Shown here: positions 52,969 through 62,647 of the stretch, piece after piece
Numbering within the stretch: position 1 is the first letter of the stretch
Layout of the letters: each line of letters begins with the position of its first letter
Assembly: GCF_003148665.1 (NCBI RefSeq)
Contig: NZ_QGGQ01000014.1
Location: forward strand, 1-64,000
Origin: Maribacter polysiphoniae
GTDB lineage: Bacteria > Bacteroidota > Bacteroidia > Flavobacteriales > Flavobacteriaceae
Direction of reading: 5' to 3'
DNA length: 64,000 bases
The notes under the pieces: generated by a model
What the model was told of the DNA's origin: nothing
The model's input: the letters and a program-made list of their open reading frames with translations, nothing else
Databases searched by the model: none
Translations under genes and position numbers: made by a program

Positions 52969-53478
52969 ATGCGATATTCATGGTTTTTTTTATTACTCAC
53001 TACCCTACCCTTATCTATAACCGCACAGGAACTTATTGAAAAACCGCCTGTAAATACCGATTTTGAAATGGAAACCGGTATGTCGGTTTATGGGGCACGG
53101 TATCCAGTGGGTGTAAATGGGGAAGTATCCAAAAACTTTTATGTAAACTATCAAATCTCAAGGAGATTACATCTTCAGTTGCAACATTTCTATGATAAAT
53201 TTGGTACGCACGAGCGTACTAATTCTTCGTTTTTGATCAAATACCATTTAAACAGGAAATTATACCTCTTTGCTGGTCCCGAAGTCGAATATGATATCAA
53301 TCAAGTTACTGGTGAAGGGGAGCTTATACAAACGAACCTGAATATAGGGATGGGCTATAAGATAAACCCCAATTTATTACTGGAATTGGGATATCATCGA
53401 AATATGAGTGATCAACAGGAAGAATTCTATTCCGTTCGAAACGTACAAAGCGCCTTTTCCTTTAGGGCACGTTTCTAA
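52969..53478 (+). CDS. Small exported protein, probable outer-membrane beta-barrel
   Basis: 169 residues from ATG 52969 (MRYSWFFLLLTTLPLSITAQ, a signal peptide); a longer in-frame start 14 codons upstream has no signal value. The mature part alternates aromatic strands (NFYVNYQISRRLHLQLQHFY, LNIGMGYKINPNLLLELGYH) and ends in Phe (SFRARF), the pattern of outer-membrane barrels. About eight strands are suggested by eye. No family is recognised. Single gene with its own terminator. Confidence 0.65.
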   Translation: MRYSWFFLLLTTLPLSITAQELIEKPPVNTDFEMETGMSVYGARYPVGVNGEVSKNFYVNYQISRRLHLQLQHFYDKFGTHERTNSSFLIKYHLNRKLYLFAGPEVEYDINQVTGEGELIQTNLNIGMGYKINPNLLLELGYHRNMSDQQEEFYSVRNVQSAFSFRARF

Positions 53479-53541
53479 CCATTGCAACTATTCTTTATCG
53501 GGTTATTCAGCACATAATTTCAAAACAAAATATTTTTAAAC

Positions 53542-53569
53542 AAAGAAAGGCCCACATGGGCCTTTCTTT
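53542..53569. terminator. Bidirectional terminator between converging genes
   Basis: A perfect 13-bp stem (AAAGAAAGGCCCA / TGGGCCTTTCTTT) with T-runs on both strands, between the barrel gene and the VPS10/BNR gene. Confidence 0.88.
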
Positions 53570-53603
53570 CTTAGATATCGATATGGATAGCTGTTTCTTC
53601 CTT

Positions 53604-56600
53604 TTATTCCTTGGGCTCATACCCACGACCTGGTGTATACGGCGCGCCGGACTTTATTAAGCGATCCTCCAACTGTTTTATATCGTTATTGAAAATAGTT
53701 TCCACCTTTTTCTTGATGATGGCCAATTCTGTTTTGGCAATAGCATAGTTGTCTTTATGCGTTTTGGTCGGCGTCGACGTAGAGTATTTTTGTTCATAGC
53801 CCATAATCCCTATTCTGTTCGCGGTTGTCTGGGGTTGGTTAATGTCCAATTTATACTTAATGGGGTCACCATATAGGGCGATATCAATTTCCTTTAAGTT
53901 GTTTTCTATGGAGGTAACCGATTTGGCCAAAGGTCCGTAAGGTTGCTCAGAACGTTTTATGGCGGCCTTGATATACTTAAGCTTGTGGTTACTTTCCTTG
54001 ATGATGTTCTGGCAGATTTGCAAATCGGCCTCTAGCTTGGAAACTTCCCGTTGAAAAGCCACTTTTGCTTCCCTGTCTTCAGCTGGTAAGGTGGTATTCT
54101 TTAAAGCCTTAACCTGAAATTCGACAGGGTTGGCCAAATCGCTCAAAGTACCATTTTCATAGCGTTGCATGGTAACGGTATAGGTTCCTGGGGCCACCAA
54201 TGTACCTTCGTCTACACCTCCAAAAGGATTATAGAAACCGGGTCCACTTAAGTCTATCGGGTCTTGGGGGGTAAATCGTAGGTTCCAATGGAATCGTTGT
54301 AATCCTTTCGAGGGTTTTACAAATTCCTTTTTAACTACAAGTCCATCAGCATTGGTGATCGTAAAGAGCAGTTGGGCGGCTTCCTCTTCTTTTTCAGCTT
54401 TCAGGGCATCATAGTTGGGGTAATATGTATCTTTTTTACCCTTGATAAGTTCACTTTCACGCTTGGTCCTTTTCTCGGTCAACGTTTCATAATCTTCATT
54501 GTAATAATAGGTGATCATCGCCTCTGGCCCAAGGTTGGGGGCGGTATACAGGTTATCACCTTGAAATGATTTACCGGGTAACCCTAACGGACTACTTTCT
54601 TCCCATGATAAGGCATCCCGAACCGGATATAGGATGGCGGTTTCTGACGGAACCGTATTATCGATGGTGCGTAAGGCAGAATAATCGTCCATTACATAAA
54701 AGCCCCTACCAAAGGTGGCCAAAACCAAATCGTTCTCACGTTCTTGGATGGCAATATCACGAACCGCAATGGTCGGTAATCCAGAAGAAAGTTTTTTCCA
54801 ATGTTGTCCTTTATCCGGGGAAAAGAAAACACCGAATTCCGTTCCACAAAAAATGAGATCGGTATCGATGGGGTCTTCTTCGATGGCATAAACACTACCC
54901 CTTTCCGGTAGGTTCGAAGCAATACTTTTCCAAGTTTCACCCTTATCCAAAGAGGTAAAGATATAGGGCTTGAAATCGCCATATTTATGATGGTTGAAGG
55001 CAACATACATCACATTGGCGTTATGGCGGGACAAGTACACATTATTAACGTAGGACTGTTTTGGGGCTCCAGCTATATTTTCAATTTTTCGCCAAGAATT
55101 TCCACCATCCTCCGTAATTTGAACCAATCCGTCATCAGTACCAACGGCGATGAGGTTTTCATCTATAGGGGATTCCGATAAGGCTACGATACTGCCATAA
55201 AGTGAAGTGGAACCATTTTTTGCCACGGCATCGATGCTGACCACTCGATCATAAACCTTTAATTTATTTCGGTCTATTTGTTGCGAAAGATCATCGCTGA
55301 TCACTTCCCAACTATTCCCATAATCGTTGGAACGGAATAATTTGTTGGCCGCAAAATACAAACGACCTTTGGCATGTTTGCTAACAGCCAATGGTGCATC
55401 CCAATTAAACCGATAGGCATCCTCCCCTTTTCGCTCCTTGGGTTGGATACCGATTTTTTCACCACTCTTTCTATCATAACGTACTAAAAATCCGTATTGG
55501 GATTGTGCATAAACGATATCCGGATTATACGGATCCACTTGGGACTCAAATCCATCACCTCCATTGGTAATAAACCAATCACTATTGCGAATACCATGGT
55601 TTGTAAGCACCCTGGAAGGTCCGCCAAGGCTAAAATTATCCTGGGTACCCCCATATACATTGTAAAAGGGTGCATCATTGTCCAAGGCTACCTTATAGAA
55701 CTGAGTCACAGGAAGGTTTTCTTTGAAATCCCAGTTTTTGGCGGCATCAAAGGTTTCGTAAATACCACCGTCGCAACCGACCAACCAATGGTTATTGTTG
55801 TTGGGGTCTATCCACATGGAGTGGTTGTCTACATGTTTAAAATCCTCCCCGACATTTTTGAAGGACTTACCCCCATCGTGGCTAACGGTCATCCAGGTAT
55901 CCATGGAATAGATGGTGTTCCCATCAATAGGGTCTGCTATGATTTCCTGATAGTAATTCCCGCTGGTTTTATGGTCGCCCCGTTTTTCCCAACTCGCTCC
56001 CCTATCGGTTGAGGCATAAAATCCGCCTTTACCATCCGCAGCTTCAACAATGGCATAAAGGATTTCCGGATTGGTGGGGGAAATGGCCAAACCTATTCTT
56101 CCCAATTCCACGGTAGGGAGTCCGTTATTGATTTCCATCCAAGTTGCACCACCATCGGTACTTTTATGCATTCCCGAACCAGGACCACCCCCCACATAAG
56201 TATAAACATGTCTTCTGCGCTGTAATGTGGATGCGTATAGGATATCCGGATTTCTGGGATCCATAACAATGTCGTTGACACCCGTGTGTTCGTCTACGGT
56301 TAGTATCGCCTCCCAGGTTGTGCCACCATCGCTGGTTTTGTACAATCCCCGTTCACCGCCTTTACTCCATAACGGGCCAATGGCAGCCACATAGACAATA
56401 TTTGGGTTTTCAGGATGCACAATGATCTTCCCGATATGTTCGGAGGTTTGTAAACCCATATTTTTCCAGCTTTTACCGCCGTCAATGGATTTATAGACAC
56501 CATCACCATAAGAAACGGAACGTTGGTTGTTGTTTTCCCCACTTCCAATCCAGATAACATTCGGATTCGTAGGATCTATGGTCACACAGCCTATGGAGTA

Positions 56601-56885
56601 GGAACCTTCATTGTCAAATAATGAAGTGTACGAAACCCCGGAATTATTGGTTTTCCATACGCCCCCTGAAGAGGTCGCTACATAATATTCAAACGGATTG
56701 TTTGGGTTTACGGCAATATCGGAAATTCTTCCTGAGGTTATTGCCGGACCTATACTCCGCCATTTTAGTCCGCTAAGCGAAATTTCATCAAGCGGTTGTT
56801 GGGTGATTTTTTTTGATTTTTGGGAATGACCAAATTGAAGGCCCAAACACAAAAACAATAGTGCAATTAGGGTTGGTTTTGACAT
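53604..56885 (-). CDS. Large secreted VPS10/BNR-repeat beta-propeller protein
   Basis: 1093 residues with a signal peptide (MSKPTLIALLFLCLGLQFGHSQ). From residue 40 to about 740 it repeats sortilin/BNR units (GVWKTNNSGVSYT, GVYKSIDGGKSWKNMG, GLYKTSDGGTTWEAI, GMHKSTDGGATWMEIN), which fold into ten-bladed propellers. The last 300 residues are beta-rich then helical (KLEADLQICQNIIKESNHK), ending without a recognisable T9SS domain. In this group of Bacteroidota proteins the role is unknown; glycosidase or peptide binding have both been suggested for relatives. A -7-like box lies at 56941-56934. Confidence 0.88.
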   Translation of the reverse strand: MSKPTLIALLFLCLGLQFGHSQKSKKITQQPLDEISLSGLKWRSIGPAITSGRISDIAVNPNNPFEYYVATSSGGVWKTNNSGVSYTSLFDNEGSYSIGCVTIDPTNPNVIWIGSGENNNQRSVSYGDGVYKSIDGGKSWKNMGLQTSEHIGKIIVHPENPNIVYVAAIGPLWSKGGERGLYKTSDGGTTWEAILTVDEHTGVNDIVMDPRNPDILYASTLQRRRHVYTYVGGGPGSGMHKSTDGGATWMEINNGLPTVELGRIGLAISPTNPEILYAIVEAADGKGGFYASTDRGASWEKRGDHKTSGNYYQEIIADPIDGNTIYSMDTWMTVSHDGGKSFKNVGEDFKHVDNHSMWIDPNNNNHWLVGCDGGIYETFDAAKNWDFKENLPVTQFYKVALDNDAPFYNVYGGTQDNFSLGGPSRVLTNHGIRNSDWFITNGGDGFESQVDPYNPDIVYAQSQYGFLVRYDRKSGEKIGIQPKERKGEDAYRFNWDAPLAVSKHAKGRLYFAANKLFRSNDYGNSWEVISDDLSQQIDRNKLKVYDRVVSIDAVAKNGSTSLYGSIVALSESPIDENLIAVGTDDGLVQITEDGGNSWRKIENIAGAPKQSYVNNVYLSRHNANVMYVAFNHHKYGDFKPYIFTSLDKGETWKSIASNLPERGSVYAIEEDPIDTDLIFCGTEFGVFFSPDKGQHWKKLSSGLPTIAVRDIAIQERENDLVLATFGRGFYVMDDYSALRTIDNTVPSETAILYPVRDALSWEESSPLGLPGKSFQGDNLYTAPNLGPEAMITYYYNEDYETLTEKRTKRESELIKGKKDTYYPNYDALKAEKEEEAAQLLFTITNADGLVVKKEFVKPSKGLQRFHWNLRFTPQDPIDLSGPGFYNPFGGVDEGTLVAPGTYTVTMQRYENGTLSDLANPVEFQVKALKNTTLPAEDREAKVAFQREVSKLEADLQICQNIIKESNHKLKYIKAAIKRSEQPYGPLAKSVTSIENNLKEIDIALYGDPIKYKLDINQPQTTANRIGIMGYEQKYSTSTPTKTHKDNYAIAKTELAIIKKKVETIFNNDIKQLEDRLIKSGAPYTPGRGYEPKE

Positions 56886-57054
56886 GTTGGAATGTATTGG
56901 TTAAAGGAAAATACCTTATGAAATAAGGCTAATCAAAGATAGGAAAGAAAAATGGTTCAAAAATAGAATTGATAGCCTAATATGGAGCCTATCCCTATAG
57001 TTTTCAAAGCCGTAAAGGAAATGTTAGGGAGTATTGGTAATTCCGGTTTGGAAT

Positions 57055-57471
57055 TTATTGGTCAGGGTTTAATTCATCAACATGCAACATATAGGTACTT
57101 ATGGTTTTTAATTCCTCGTCGGATATTCCTTTGAGGAAACCATTGATGTTGGCCTGCATAATGGCTACTTGGCTTGCTGTGGTGTCAACAATGGGTTGGG
57201 CATTACCCTTAAGGAAAGCGAAGATGTCACCATTTTTGGATTTGTAAACCTTCATGATTTCCTTGATGGATGGACCTATTTTTTTCTTATTGATATCATG
57301 GCAGGTAATACAGGTTTTTTCGGAAAACAACCTGTTGCCCAAGAAAATTTGGGAATCCCTACTCAATGCGGCACGTTCAGGTATCGATTTTTTGGCACCC
57401 TCATTTGATTTTTTTTCCTCCTTGCAGCCACTCAAGAAAAGAAAACCGATAAACAATAGAACTAAACGCAT
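57055..57471 (-). CDS. Lipoprotein cytochrome c
   Basis: 138 residues. A lipobox (FLFLSGCKEEKK, Cys16) anchors it in an envelope membrane. The haem site is CITCH, and a Met in VAIMQANINGFLKG is the likely sixth ligand. It matches small class I c-type cytochromes that carry electrons in respiration. It is a single gene; a TACCTTTG -7 box lies at 57513-57506. Its partner oxidase is not in the window. Confidence 0.9.
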   Translation of the reverse strand: MRLVLLFIGFLFLSGCKEEKKSNEGAKKSIPERAALSRDSQIFLGNRLFSEKTCITCHDINKKKIGPSIKEIMKVYKSKNGDIFAFLKGNAQPIVDTTASQVAIMQANINGFLKGISDEELKTISTYMLHVDELNPDQ

Positions 57472-57616
57472 ATCTTAAAAAATATAAATACCACGAAATG
57501 AAGTACAAAGGTAAATTTATATTCCATTTCATGACTATCAAAATAAGGTTTTGCCGACTTAGGGCCACATGGACTGAAAAATGGTAATAATGGACAAATG
57601 TTGATGGAACAGTGAC

Positions 57617-57973
57617 TTATTCCTTTTTGTCAAAAGCTTTAAACTGCCTATAGATCCATACTTTTTCCTTAAGGGAGAATTCTTTGTTTTCAAACCAGTC
57701 ATGGGCCGCTATCTTCTCATTTTCCATTTGGGCCTTTCGTATCGCTTCCAAGGAGACCAAATGCCAGTGCACCCCTTTTTTGCGGTTAACGGAGTAACCA
57801 ATATCTTCCGTGATGTACGATTCCTTGGGCTCGTTTATCAATTTCACCCCATTTTTCAAAACGGCCAAGGTCTTGGTAAGTTCTACGACCTCTGAAAAGG
57901 AATACCGTACAAAATCGGTAAATCCGTCTTGTTTGGTGTTGTATAGTTTGTCGCCGATCTTAAGTTTTTCCAT
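57617..57973 (-). CDS. Conserved-looking small protein, unknown function
   Basis: 118 residues, soluble, with a beta-rich first half (KLKIGDKLYNTKQDGFTDFVRY, TLAVLKNGVKLINEP) and a helical, charged end (KVWIYRQFKAF). No domain is recognised. The reading frame has typical codon use and its position between a lipoprotein cytochrome and the TetR cassette leaves no other gene for that stretch. Confidence 0.7.
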   Translation of the reverse strand: MEKLKIGDKLYNTKQDGFTDFVRYSFSEVVELTKTLAVLKNGVKLINEPKESYITEDIGYSVNRKKGVHWHLVSLEAIRKAQMENEKIAAHDWFENKEFSLKEKVWIYRQFKAFDKKE

Positions 57974-58170
57974 AGGTATAAAAAGCCCGTAAAAGTAAGG
58001 GGTTTACTGGTATATCAATAAAACAAATACCATGAAATTATCAACGATCGTATGTGTAGTATATAATCTTTAGTGTAAAGTACTGCTAATGACATAGGTT
58101 ATGGATGGTAAGAAGCTCCCTTGAATAGCGAAGTCAGGACGAAGGCTATAAATCTTTGTTAAAAAAAAAG

Positions 58171-58198
58171 AATGAACGTTCATTTATTCGTAGCTTTG
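58171..58198 (+). promoter_or_regulatory. TetR operator and -7 box of the reductase cassette
   Basis: AATGAACGTTCATT (58171-58184) is a perfect 14-bp palindrome of the kind bound by TetR/AcrR regulators. Seven bases on lies TAGCTTTG (58191-58198), a TAnnTTTG box. A bound dimer would sit between the promoter elements and block transcription of the TetR gene and what follows. Confidence 0.65.
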
Positions 58199-58217
58199 CC
58201 CTGAATTTAAAGAGAAA

Positions 58218-58799
58218 ATGGCTAAACTCCAGAAAAGCATAGACAAGCGTAATGCCCTGATCAAGGCAACGATAACCCTTGTGAACAACAATGGGTTTCA
58301 TGCGACACCCATGTCAAAAATCGCAAAAATGGCGAATGTATCGCCGGCCACCATCTATTTGTATTTTGAGAATAAGCAAGATTTGGTGAACAAGGCGTAT
58401 ATCGAAGTAAAAGCGGCTTTTACCGCATATGCCTTTGCGACCTATACCGAGGATATGCCGGTCAAGGAAGGATTTGAAATAATATGGAAACGCATTGCGG
58501 ATTTTAAATTGAATAAATGTGAGGAAGCTTTGTTCCTCGCCCAATGTGATAATACGCCCATGATCGATGAGTCCAGTAGGAAGGAAGGGATAAAACACCT
58601 ACAGCCCCTACTCGATTTATGGCAAAGGGGAAAAGCGGAAGGGATCATTAAACCCATTTCAGATTACCTGCTATATGCCTATACGATCAATCCGCTATCA
58701 TTTTTGATGATCAATCAGGAACGTGGGGCCTGTGCCATCGATAACGCCCATATTGAAGACGCCTATCAGGCGGCATGGGACAGTATCCAATTAACCTAA
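58218..58799 (+). CDS. TetR/AcrR-family transcriptional regulator
   Basis: 193 residues. The N-terminal helix-turn-helix (residues about 10-56; NGFHATPMSKIAKMANVSPATIYLYFENKQDLVNKA) is textbook TetR. The C-terminal ligand domain is typical in length and ends DAYQAAWDSI. The palindrome 33 bp upstream indicates autoregulation. It leads four downstream enzymes on the same strand, 47 bp from the next start, so it probably controls the cassette and senses an electrophile or aldehyde. Confidence 0.94.
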   Translation: MAKLQKSIDKRNALIKATITLVNNNGFHATPMSKIAKMANVSPATIYLYFENKQDLVNKAYIEVKAAFTAYAFATYTEDMPVKEGFEIIWKRIADFKLNKCEEALFLAQCDNTPMIDESSRKEGIKHLQPLLDLWQRGKAEGIIKPISDYLLYAYTINPLSFLMINQERGACAIDNAHIEDAYQAAWDSIQLT

Positions 58800-58846
58800 T
58801 AGCAAATACACAGTACCAAGTATAATTAAAACGATAAATATAAAGA

Positions 58847-59479
58847 ATGGAATTATTAGATAAATTGAAATGGAGATACGCTGCCAAAGCGATGAACGGT
58901 AAAAAAATACCCCAGGAAAAAGTAGACCGCATTCTAGAGGCGGCTCGTTTGGCACCTACCTCCAGTGGTTTGCAGCCCTTTGAGATTTTTGTGATCACCA
59001 ATCAAGAAATCAAAGAGAAAATCAAGCCTGTGGCATGGAACCAGTCCGTTATCACCGACTGTTCGCACCTTTTGGTGTTCGCAGCTTGGGATACCTACAC
59101 CGAGGAACGTATTAATTATATGTTCGATTTGACCAATGAAATTCGTGGATTCAAAAACGAAGGGTGGGAAAATTACCGTCAGATGCTATTAAGCTCTTAT
59201 CCCCAAAAAGATCCGGAAGAAAACTTTAACCATGCTGCAAAACAAGCGTATATCGCTTTTTCCCAAGCTATTGCCGCTGCCGCTTTTGAAGGTGTCGACG
59301 CCACCCCTATTGAAGGGTTTGACCCTGACGCAGTCGATAAAATACTTGGATTAAGGGAAAAAGGACTACGTAGTGCGGTATTGTTGCCCTTGGGCTACAG
59401 ACAAGAAGATCAGGATTGGTTGGTCAACCTGGTTAAGGTGAGAAAGCCTACTGAGGATTTGGTGACTGTCATAGAATAA
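58847..59479 (+). CDS. NAD(P)H-dependent nitroreductase (NfsB-like)
   Basis: 210 residues, nitroreductase fold with FMN-binding residues in RYAAKAMNGKKIP (start), ARLAPTSSGLQPFEIFV (residues 33-49) and the end LREKGLRSAVLLPLGYR. NfsB-type enzymes reduce nitroaromatics, quinones and also activated alkenes. It is the first enzyme after TetR, 16 bp before the MDR reductase. Confidence 0.93.
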   Translation: MELLDKLKWRYAAKAMNGKKIPQEKVDRILEAARLAPTSSGLQPFEIFVITNQEIKEKIKPVAWNQSVITDCSHLLVFAAWDTYTEERINYMFDLTNEIRGFKNEGWENYRQMLLSSYPQKDPEENFNHAAKQAYIAFSQAIAAAAFEGVDATPIEGFDPDAVDKILGLREKGLRSAVLLPLGYRQEDQDWLVNLVKVRKPTEDLVTVIE

Positions 59480-59494
59480 AAGATTAGATTAATT

Positions 59495-60493
59495 ATGGAA
59501 AAGACAATTTTACTAAAGAACAGACCTAAAGGTAAACCCTCAATTTCTGATTTTGAATTTGTTACCGAAGATCCTGATTTAAAAATCAGTGAGGGGGAAA
59601 TACTGCTGGAAACAACCTATGTTTCCGTGGACCCATATTTAAGGGGCAGAATGAGCGATGCTAAATCGTATGTCCCCCCCTTTGAGCTTAATAAACCCAT
59701 ACAATCGGGGGTTGTTGCCAAAGTAATCGAATCCAAAAATGAAAACTTTGCGGTAGGCGATTTTGTTTCCGGAATGTTATCATGGAAAACCAAACAAAAA
59801 TCCACAGGGGAAGGACTTTTAAAAGTTGATGCTTCGAAAGCCCCTCTAAGTGCGTATTTAGGGATTTTGGGAATGACGGGTTTAACGGCTTACCTAGGTT
59901 TAAACGAAATTGGCAAACCCGTGGCAGGGGAAACACTTGTTGTTTCCGGGGCGGCCGGTGCCGTGGGTAGTGTCGTGGGCCAAATAGGGAAAATCCTGGG
60001 CCTAACGGTCATTGGAATCGCCGGTACGGATGAGAAAATTGAAATGCTGAAAAGTAAATTCGGTTTTGATGCCGGTATAAATTACAATACAAGTAAGGAT
60101 ATCAAAGCCGATATCGCGAAAGCGGCACCCCATGGTGTGGACATCTATTTTGATAACGTTGGCGGACCCATATCCGATGCCGTATTATTCAATATCAACC
60201 GATTTGCTAGGATTATTGTTTGCGGGGCCATCTCGGTCTATAACAACACCGAATTACCTAAAAGTATTAGCGTGCAACCTTTCTTGGTAAAAAACAGCGC
60301 TTTAATGCAAGGGTTTATCGTTTCCAATTATGCTGAAAAGTTTCCCGAGGCAATGAAACATTTATCAACTTGGTTGGCTGAAGGAAAATTGACCTATTCA
60401 GAAACTATCGTTACTGGTTTTGATCAAATACCGAATGCTTTTATCGATTTGTTTGATGGGAAAAACAAAGGAAAGATGATTGTTAAGATTTAA
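59495..60493 (+). CDS. Zinc-free MDR reductase (CurA / PTGR-like)
   Basis: 332 residues. No Zn ligands; the NADP fold carries VVSGAAGAVGSVVGQIGKILG (about residue 150) and the family strings VDPYLRGRMSD and KPIQSGVVAKVIESK. This branch covers curcumin reductase and leukotriene/prostaglandin reductase-like enzymes that reduce alpha,beta-unsaturated carbonyls with NADPH. Second enzyme of the cassette, 15 bp after the nitroreductase. Confidence 0.93.
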   Translation: MEKTILLKNRPKGKPSISDFEFVTEDPDLKISEGEILLETTYVSVDPYLRGRMSDAKSYVPPFELNKPIQSGVVAKVIESKNENFAVGDFVSGMLSWKTKQKSTGEGLLKVDASKAPLSAYLGILGMTGLTAYLGLNEIGKPVAGETLVVSGAAGAVGSVVGQIGKILGLTVIGIAGTDEKIEMLKSKFGFDAGINYNTSKDIKADIAKAAPHGVDIYFDNVGGPISDAVLFNINRFARIIVCGAISVYNNTELPKSISVQPFLVKNSALMQGFIVSNYAEKFPEAMKHLSTWLAEGKLTYSETIVTGFDQIPNAFIDLFDGKNKGKMIVKI

Positions 60494-60519
60494 GTTTTAA
60501 AACAAAAAAAGAAAAGAAA

Positions 60520-61680
60520 ATGAACAATTTTGAATTTAAAAACCCTACCAAAATTATTTTTGGAAAGGACACTATAAAAAAACTAACCGAAGAAATTCCT
60601 GCAGATGCCAAGGTGTTATTACTCTATGGAGGAGGTAGTATCAAGAAGAATGGAATTTATGACCAGGTTAAAACAGCTTTGGCCAAAATCGATACCGTTG
60701 AGTTCGGAGGAATACCCGCAAATCCTGAATACTCTGTTTTAATGAACGCCCTAAAGGTGATCAAAGATGAAAAAATCACCTATCTCCTAGCGGTAGGTGG
60801 AGGCTCTGTAATTGATGGTACCAAGTTTCTATCCGCAGCTGCGGTTTATGACGGGGATACCCCATGGGAGATTTTAACCAAAAATGTAAAAACAGAAAAG
60901 GGAATGCCATTTGGTACGGTATTGACATTGCCGGCAACAGGTTCGGAAATGAATTCAGGAGCCGTAATCACGAGGGCTGAAACCAAAGAGAAATTGGCTA
61001 TGGGCGGACCAGGATTGTTTCCGGTATTCTCCATTTTGGATCCCCAGGTCATCACTTCCATTCCAGAACGGCAATTGGTGAATGGCATTACCGATGCGTT
61101 TACACACGTGTTGGAACAGTATATGACCTATCCTGTGGGTGCTTTGTTGCAGGATCGTTTTGCCGAAAGCATTTTACAGACGTTGATCGAGGTAGCACCT
61201 AAGGTTTTGAAAGACCCCACCGATTATAACGCTGCTGCCAATTTTATGTGGAGCTGTACCATGGCCTTAAACGGATTGATTCAAAAAGGAGTGCCTTCAG
61301 ATTGGGCGGTACATGCCATGGGACATGAACTAACCGCTTTGTTCGGTATTGACCATGCCCGTACTTTGGCCGTAATAGCGCCAAGCCATTACAAATTCAA
61401 TTTTGAGGACAAAAAAGAGAAATTGGCACAATACGCCGAAAGGGTATGGAACATTAACGAAGGTAGTACCGATGATAAGGCTTATGCCGCCATTGAGAGG
61501 ACGGAAGCCTTTTTCAAGGAATTGGGAATTGACACCAAACTTTCTGATTACACCAAGGATTATGAAGGGACTGCCGAAAAAATCGCGGAACGCTTTACAA
61601 AACGTGGTTGGTTGGGCTTAGGGGAACATCAATCCTTAAGTCCGGACAAAGTTGAGAAAATCGTAAAAATGGCTTATTGA
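60520..61680 (+). CDS. Iron-containing alcohol dehydrogenase (YqhD/BdhA-like)
   Basis: 386 residues, type III ADH. GGGSVIDGTKFLSAAA binds NADP; metal ligands stand at Asp192, His196, His265 and His279 (TDAFTH, DWAVHAMGHE, GIDHAR), exactly those of E. coli YqhD shifted by two. YqhD-type enzymes reduce short aldehydes with NADPH. Third enzyme of the cassette, 26 bp after the MDR gene. Confidence 0.95.
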   Translation: MNNFEFKNPTKIIFGKDTIKKLTEEIPADAKVLLLYGGGSIKKNGIYDQVKTALAKIDTVEFGGIPANPEYSVLMNALKVIKDEKITYLLAVGGGSVIDGTKFLSAAAVYDGDTPWEILTKNVKTEKGMPFGTVLTLPATGSEMNSGAVITRAETKEKLAMGGPGLFPVFSILDPQVITSIPERQLVNGITDAFTHVLEQYMTYPVGALLQDRFAESILQTLIEVAPKVLKDPTDYNAAANFMWSCTMALNGLIQKGVPSDWAVHAMGHELTALFGIDHARTLAVIAPSHYKFNFEDKKEKLAQYAERVWNINEGSTDDKAYAAIERTEAFFKELGIDTKLSDYTKDYEGTAEKIAERFTKRGWLGLGEHQSLSPDKVEKIVKMAY

Positions 61681-61738
61681 TAGCACACGATTTACGTGTG
61701 GAATTATAGGTGGGAAAAAAATTAAAAAAGAAAAAGAA

Positions 61739-62416
61739 ATGAAAATATTGTTTGTATTGACATCCCATGACAAATTAGGGGATACAGGAAAAAAAACAGG
61801 CTTTTGGGTCGAAGAATTTGCAAGTCCATATTACATTTTATTGGATAAAGGTGCCGATATTACGATTGCTACCCCAAAAGGGGGTGCAGCACCAATTGAC
61901 CCAAGTAGCGACGCTCCTGATGCCGCGACTGCTGCTACGGACAGATTCAATAATGACGCTGTGGCAAAGGAAAAAATAGCAAATACAAAAGTTTTGGCCG
62001 ATATGGATCCAGATGACTTTGATGCTGTCTTTTATCCTGGCGGACATGGACCATTGTGGGATTTGACCAAAGATGGGAATTCCATTGCCTTGATTGAGAA
62101 ATTCAATAGTCAAGGAAAACCGATTGCCTTTGTATGTCATGCCCCAGCGGTACTTAAAGACGTTAAAAACGCAGATGGTACCCGATTGGTAAAAGGTAAA
62201 AAAGTAACCGGATTTTCAAATTCTGAAGAATCAGCTGTAGGATTAAGGGAAGTTGTTCCTTTTTTGCTTGAAAATATGCTTGTGGAAAATGGAGCTTTTT
62301 ATTCTAATGCAGATGATTGGGCCCCATTTGCCATTCAGGATGGAAACTTGATCACTGGTCAGAATCCTGCTTCGTCCGAATTGGTTGCGGAAAAATTATT
62401 GGCTTCCTTGAAATAG
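61739..62416 (+). CDS. DJ-1/PfpI protein, Hsp31-like (candidate glyoxalase III)
   Basis: 225 residues. The nucleophile Cys133 and His134 lie in FVCHAPAVL, and a Glu in GFWVEEFASPYY (about 25-26) fits the DJ-1 acidic site. The phrase FYPGGHGPLWDL is the typical loop. Hsp31-type members convert methylglyoxal without cofactor or deglycate proteins. Last gene of the cassette, followed by a strong terminator. Confidence 0.93.
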   Translation: MKILFVLTSHDKLGDTGKKTGFWVEEFASPYYILLDKGADITIATPKGGAAPIDPSSDAPDAATAATDRFNNDAVAKEKIANTKVLADMDPDDFDAVFYPGGHGPLWDLTKDGNSIALIEKFNSQGKPIAFVCHAPAVLKDVKNADGTRLVKGKKVTGFSNSEESAVGLREVVPFLLENMLVENGAFYSNADDWAPFAIQDGNLITGQNPASSELVAEKLLASLK

Positions 62417-62439
62417 GAAGTGTTGGTTGTTTATTGAGC

Positions 62440-62477
62440 AAAGAGCCTGCAAACTAAAATAAGTTTGCAGGCTCTTT
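62440..62477 (+). terminator. Terminator of the TetR-led cassette
   Basis: A perfect 16-bp stem (AAAGAGCCTGCAAACT / AGTTTGCAGGCTCTTT) with a 6-base loop and T-run, 23 bp after the DJ-1 stop. Confidence 0.92.
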
Positions 62478-62647
62478 TGTATTTAGTTAAATGAGGAGGT
62501 CTTTAAGGCGATAAAAGCGAAAAATCCCCATAAAAATGAGGCGTTTTCCCAAAATTTCACCAATCGTTACCATCAATAAAATGACAATCATTATTTAAAA
62601 GGAACGCCTTCTACAATCTGAAAGATCTTCAGGATGATAAGACTTGA

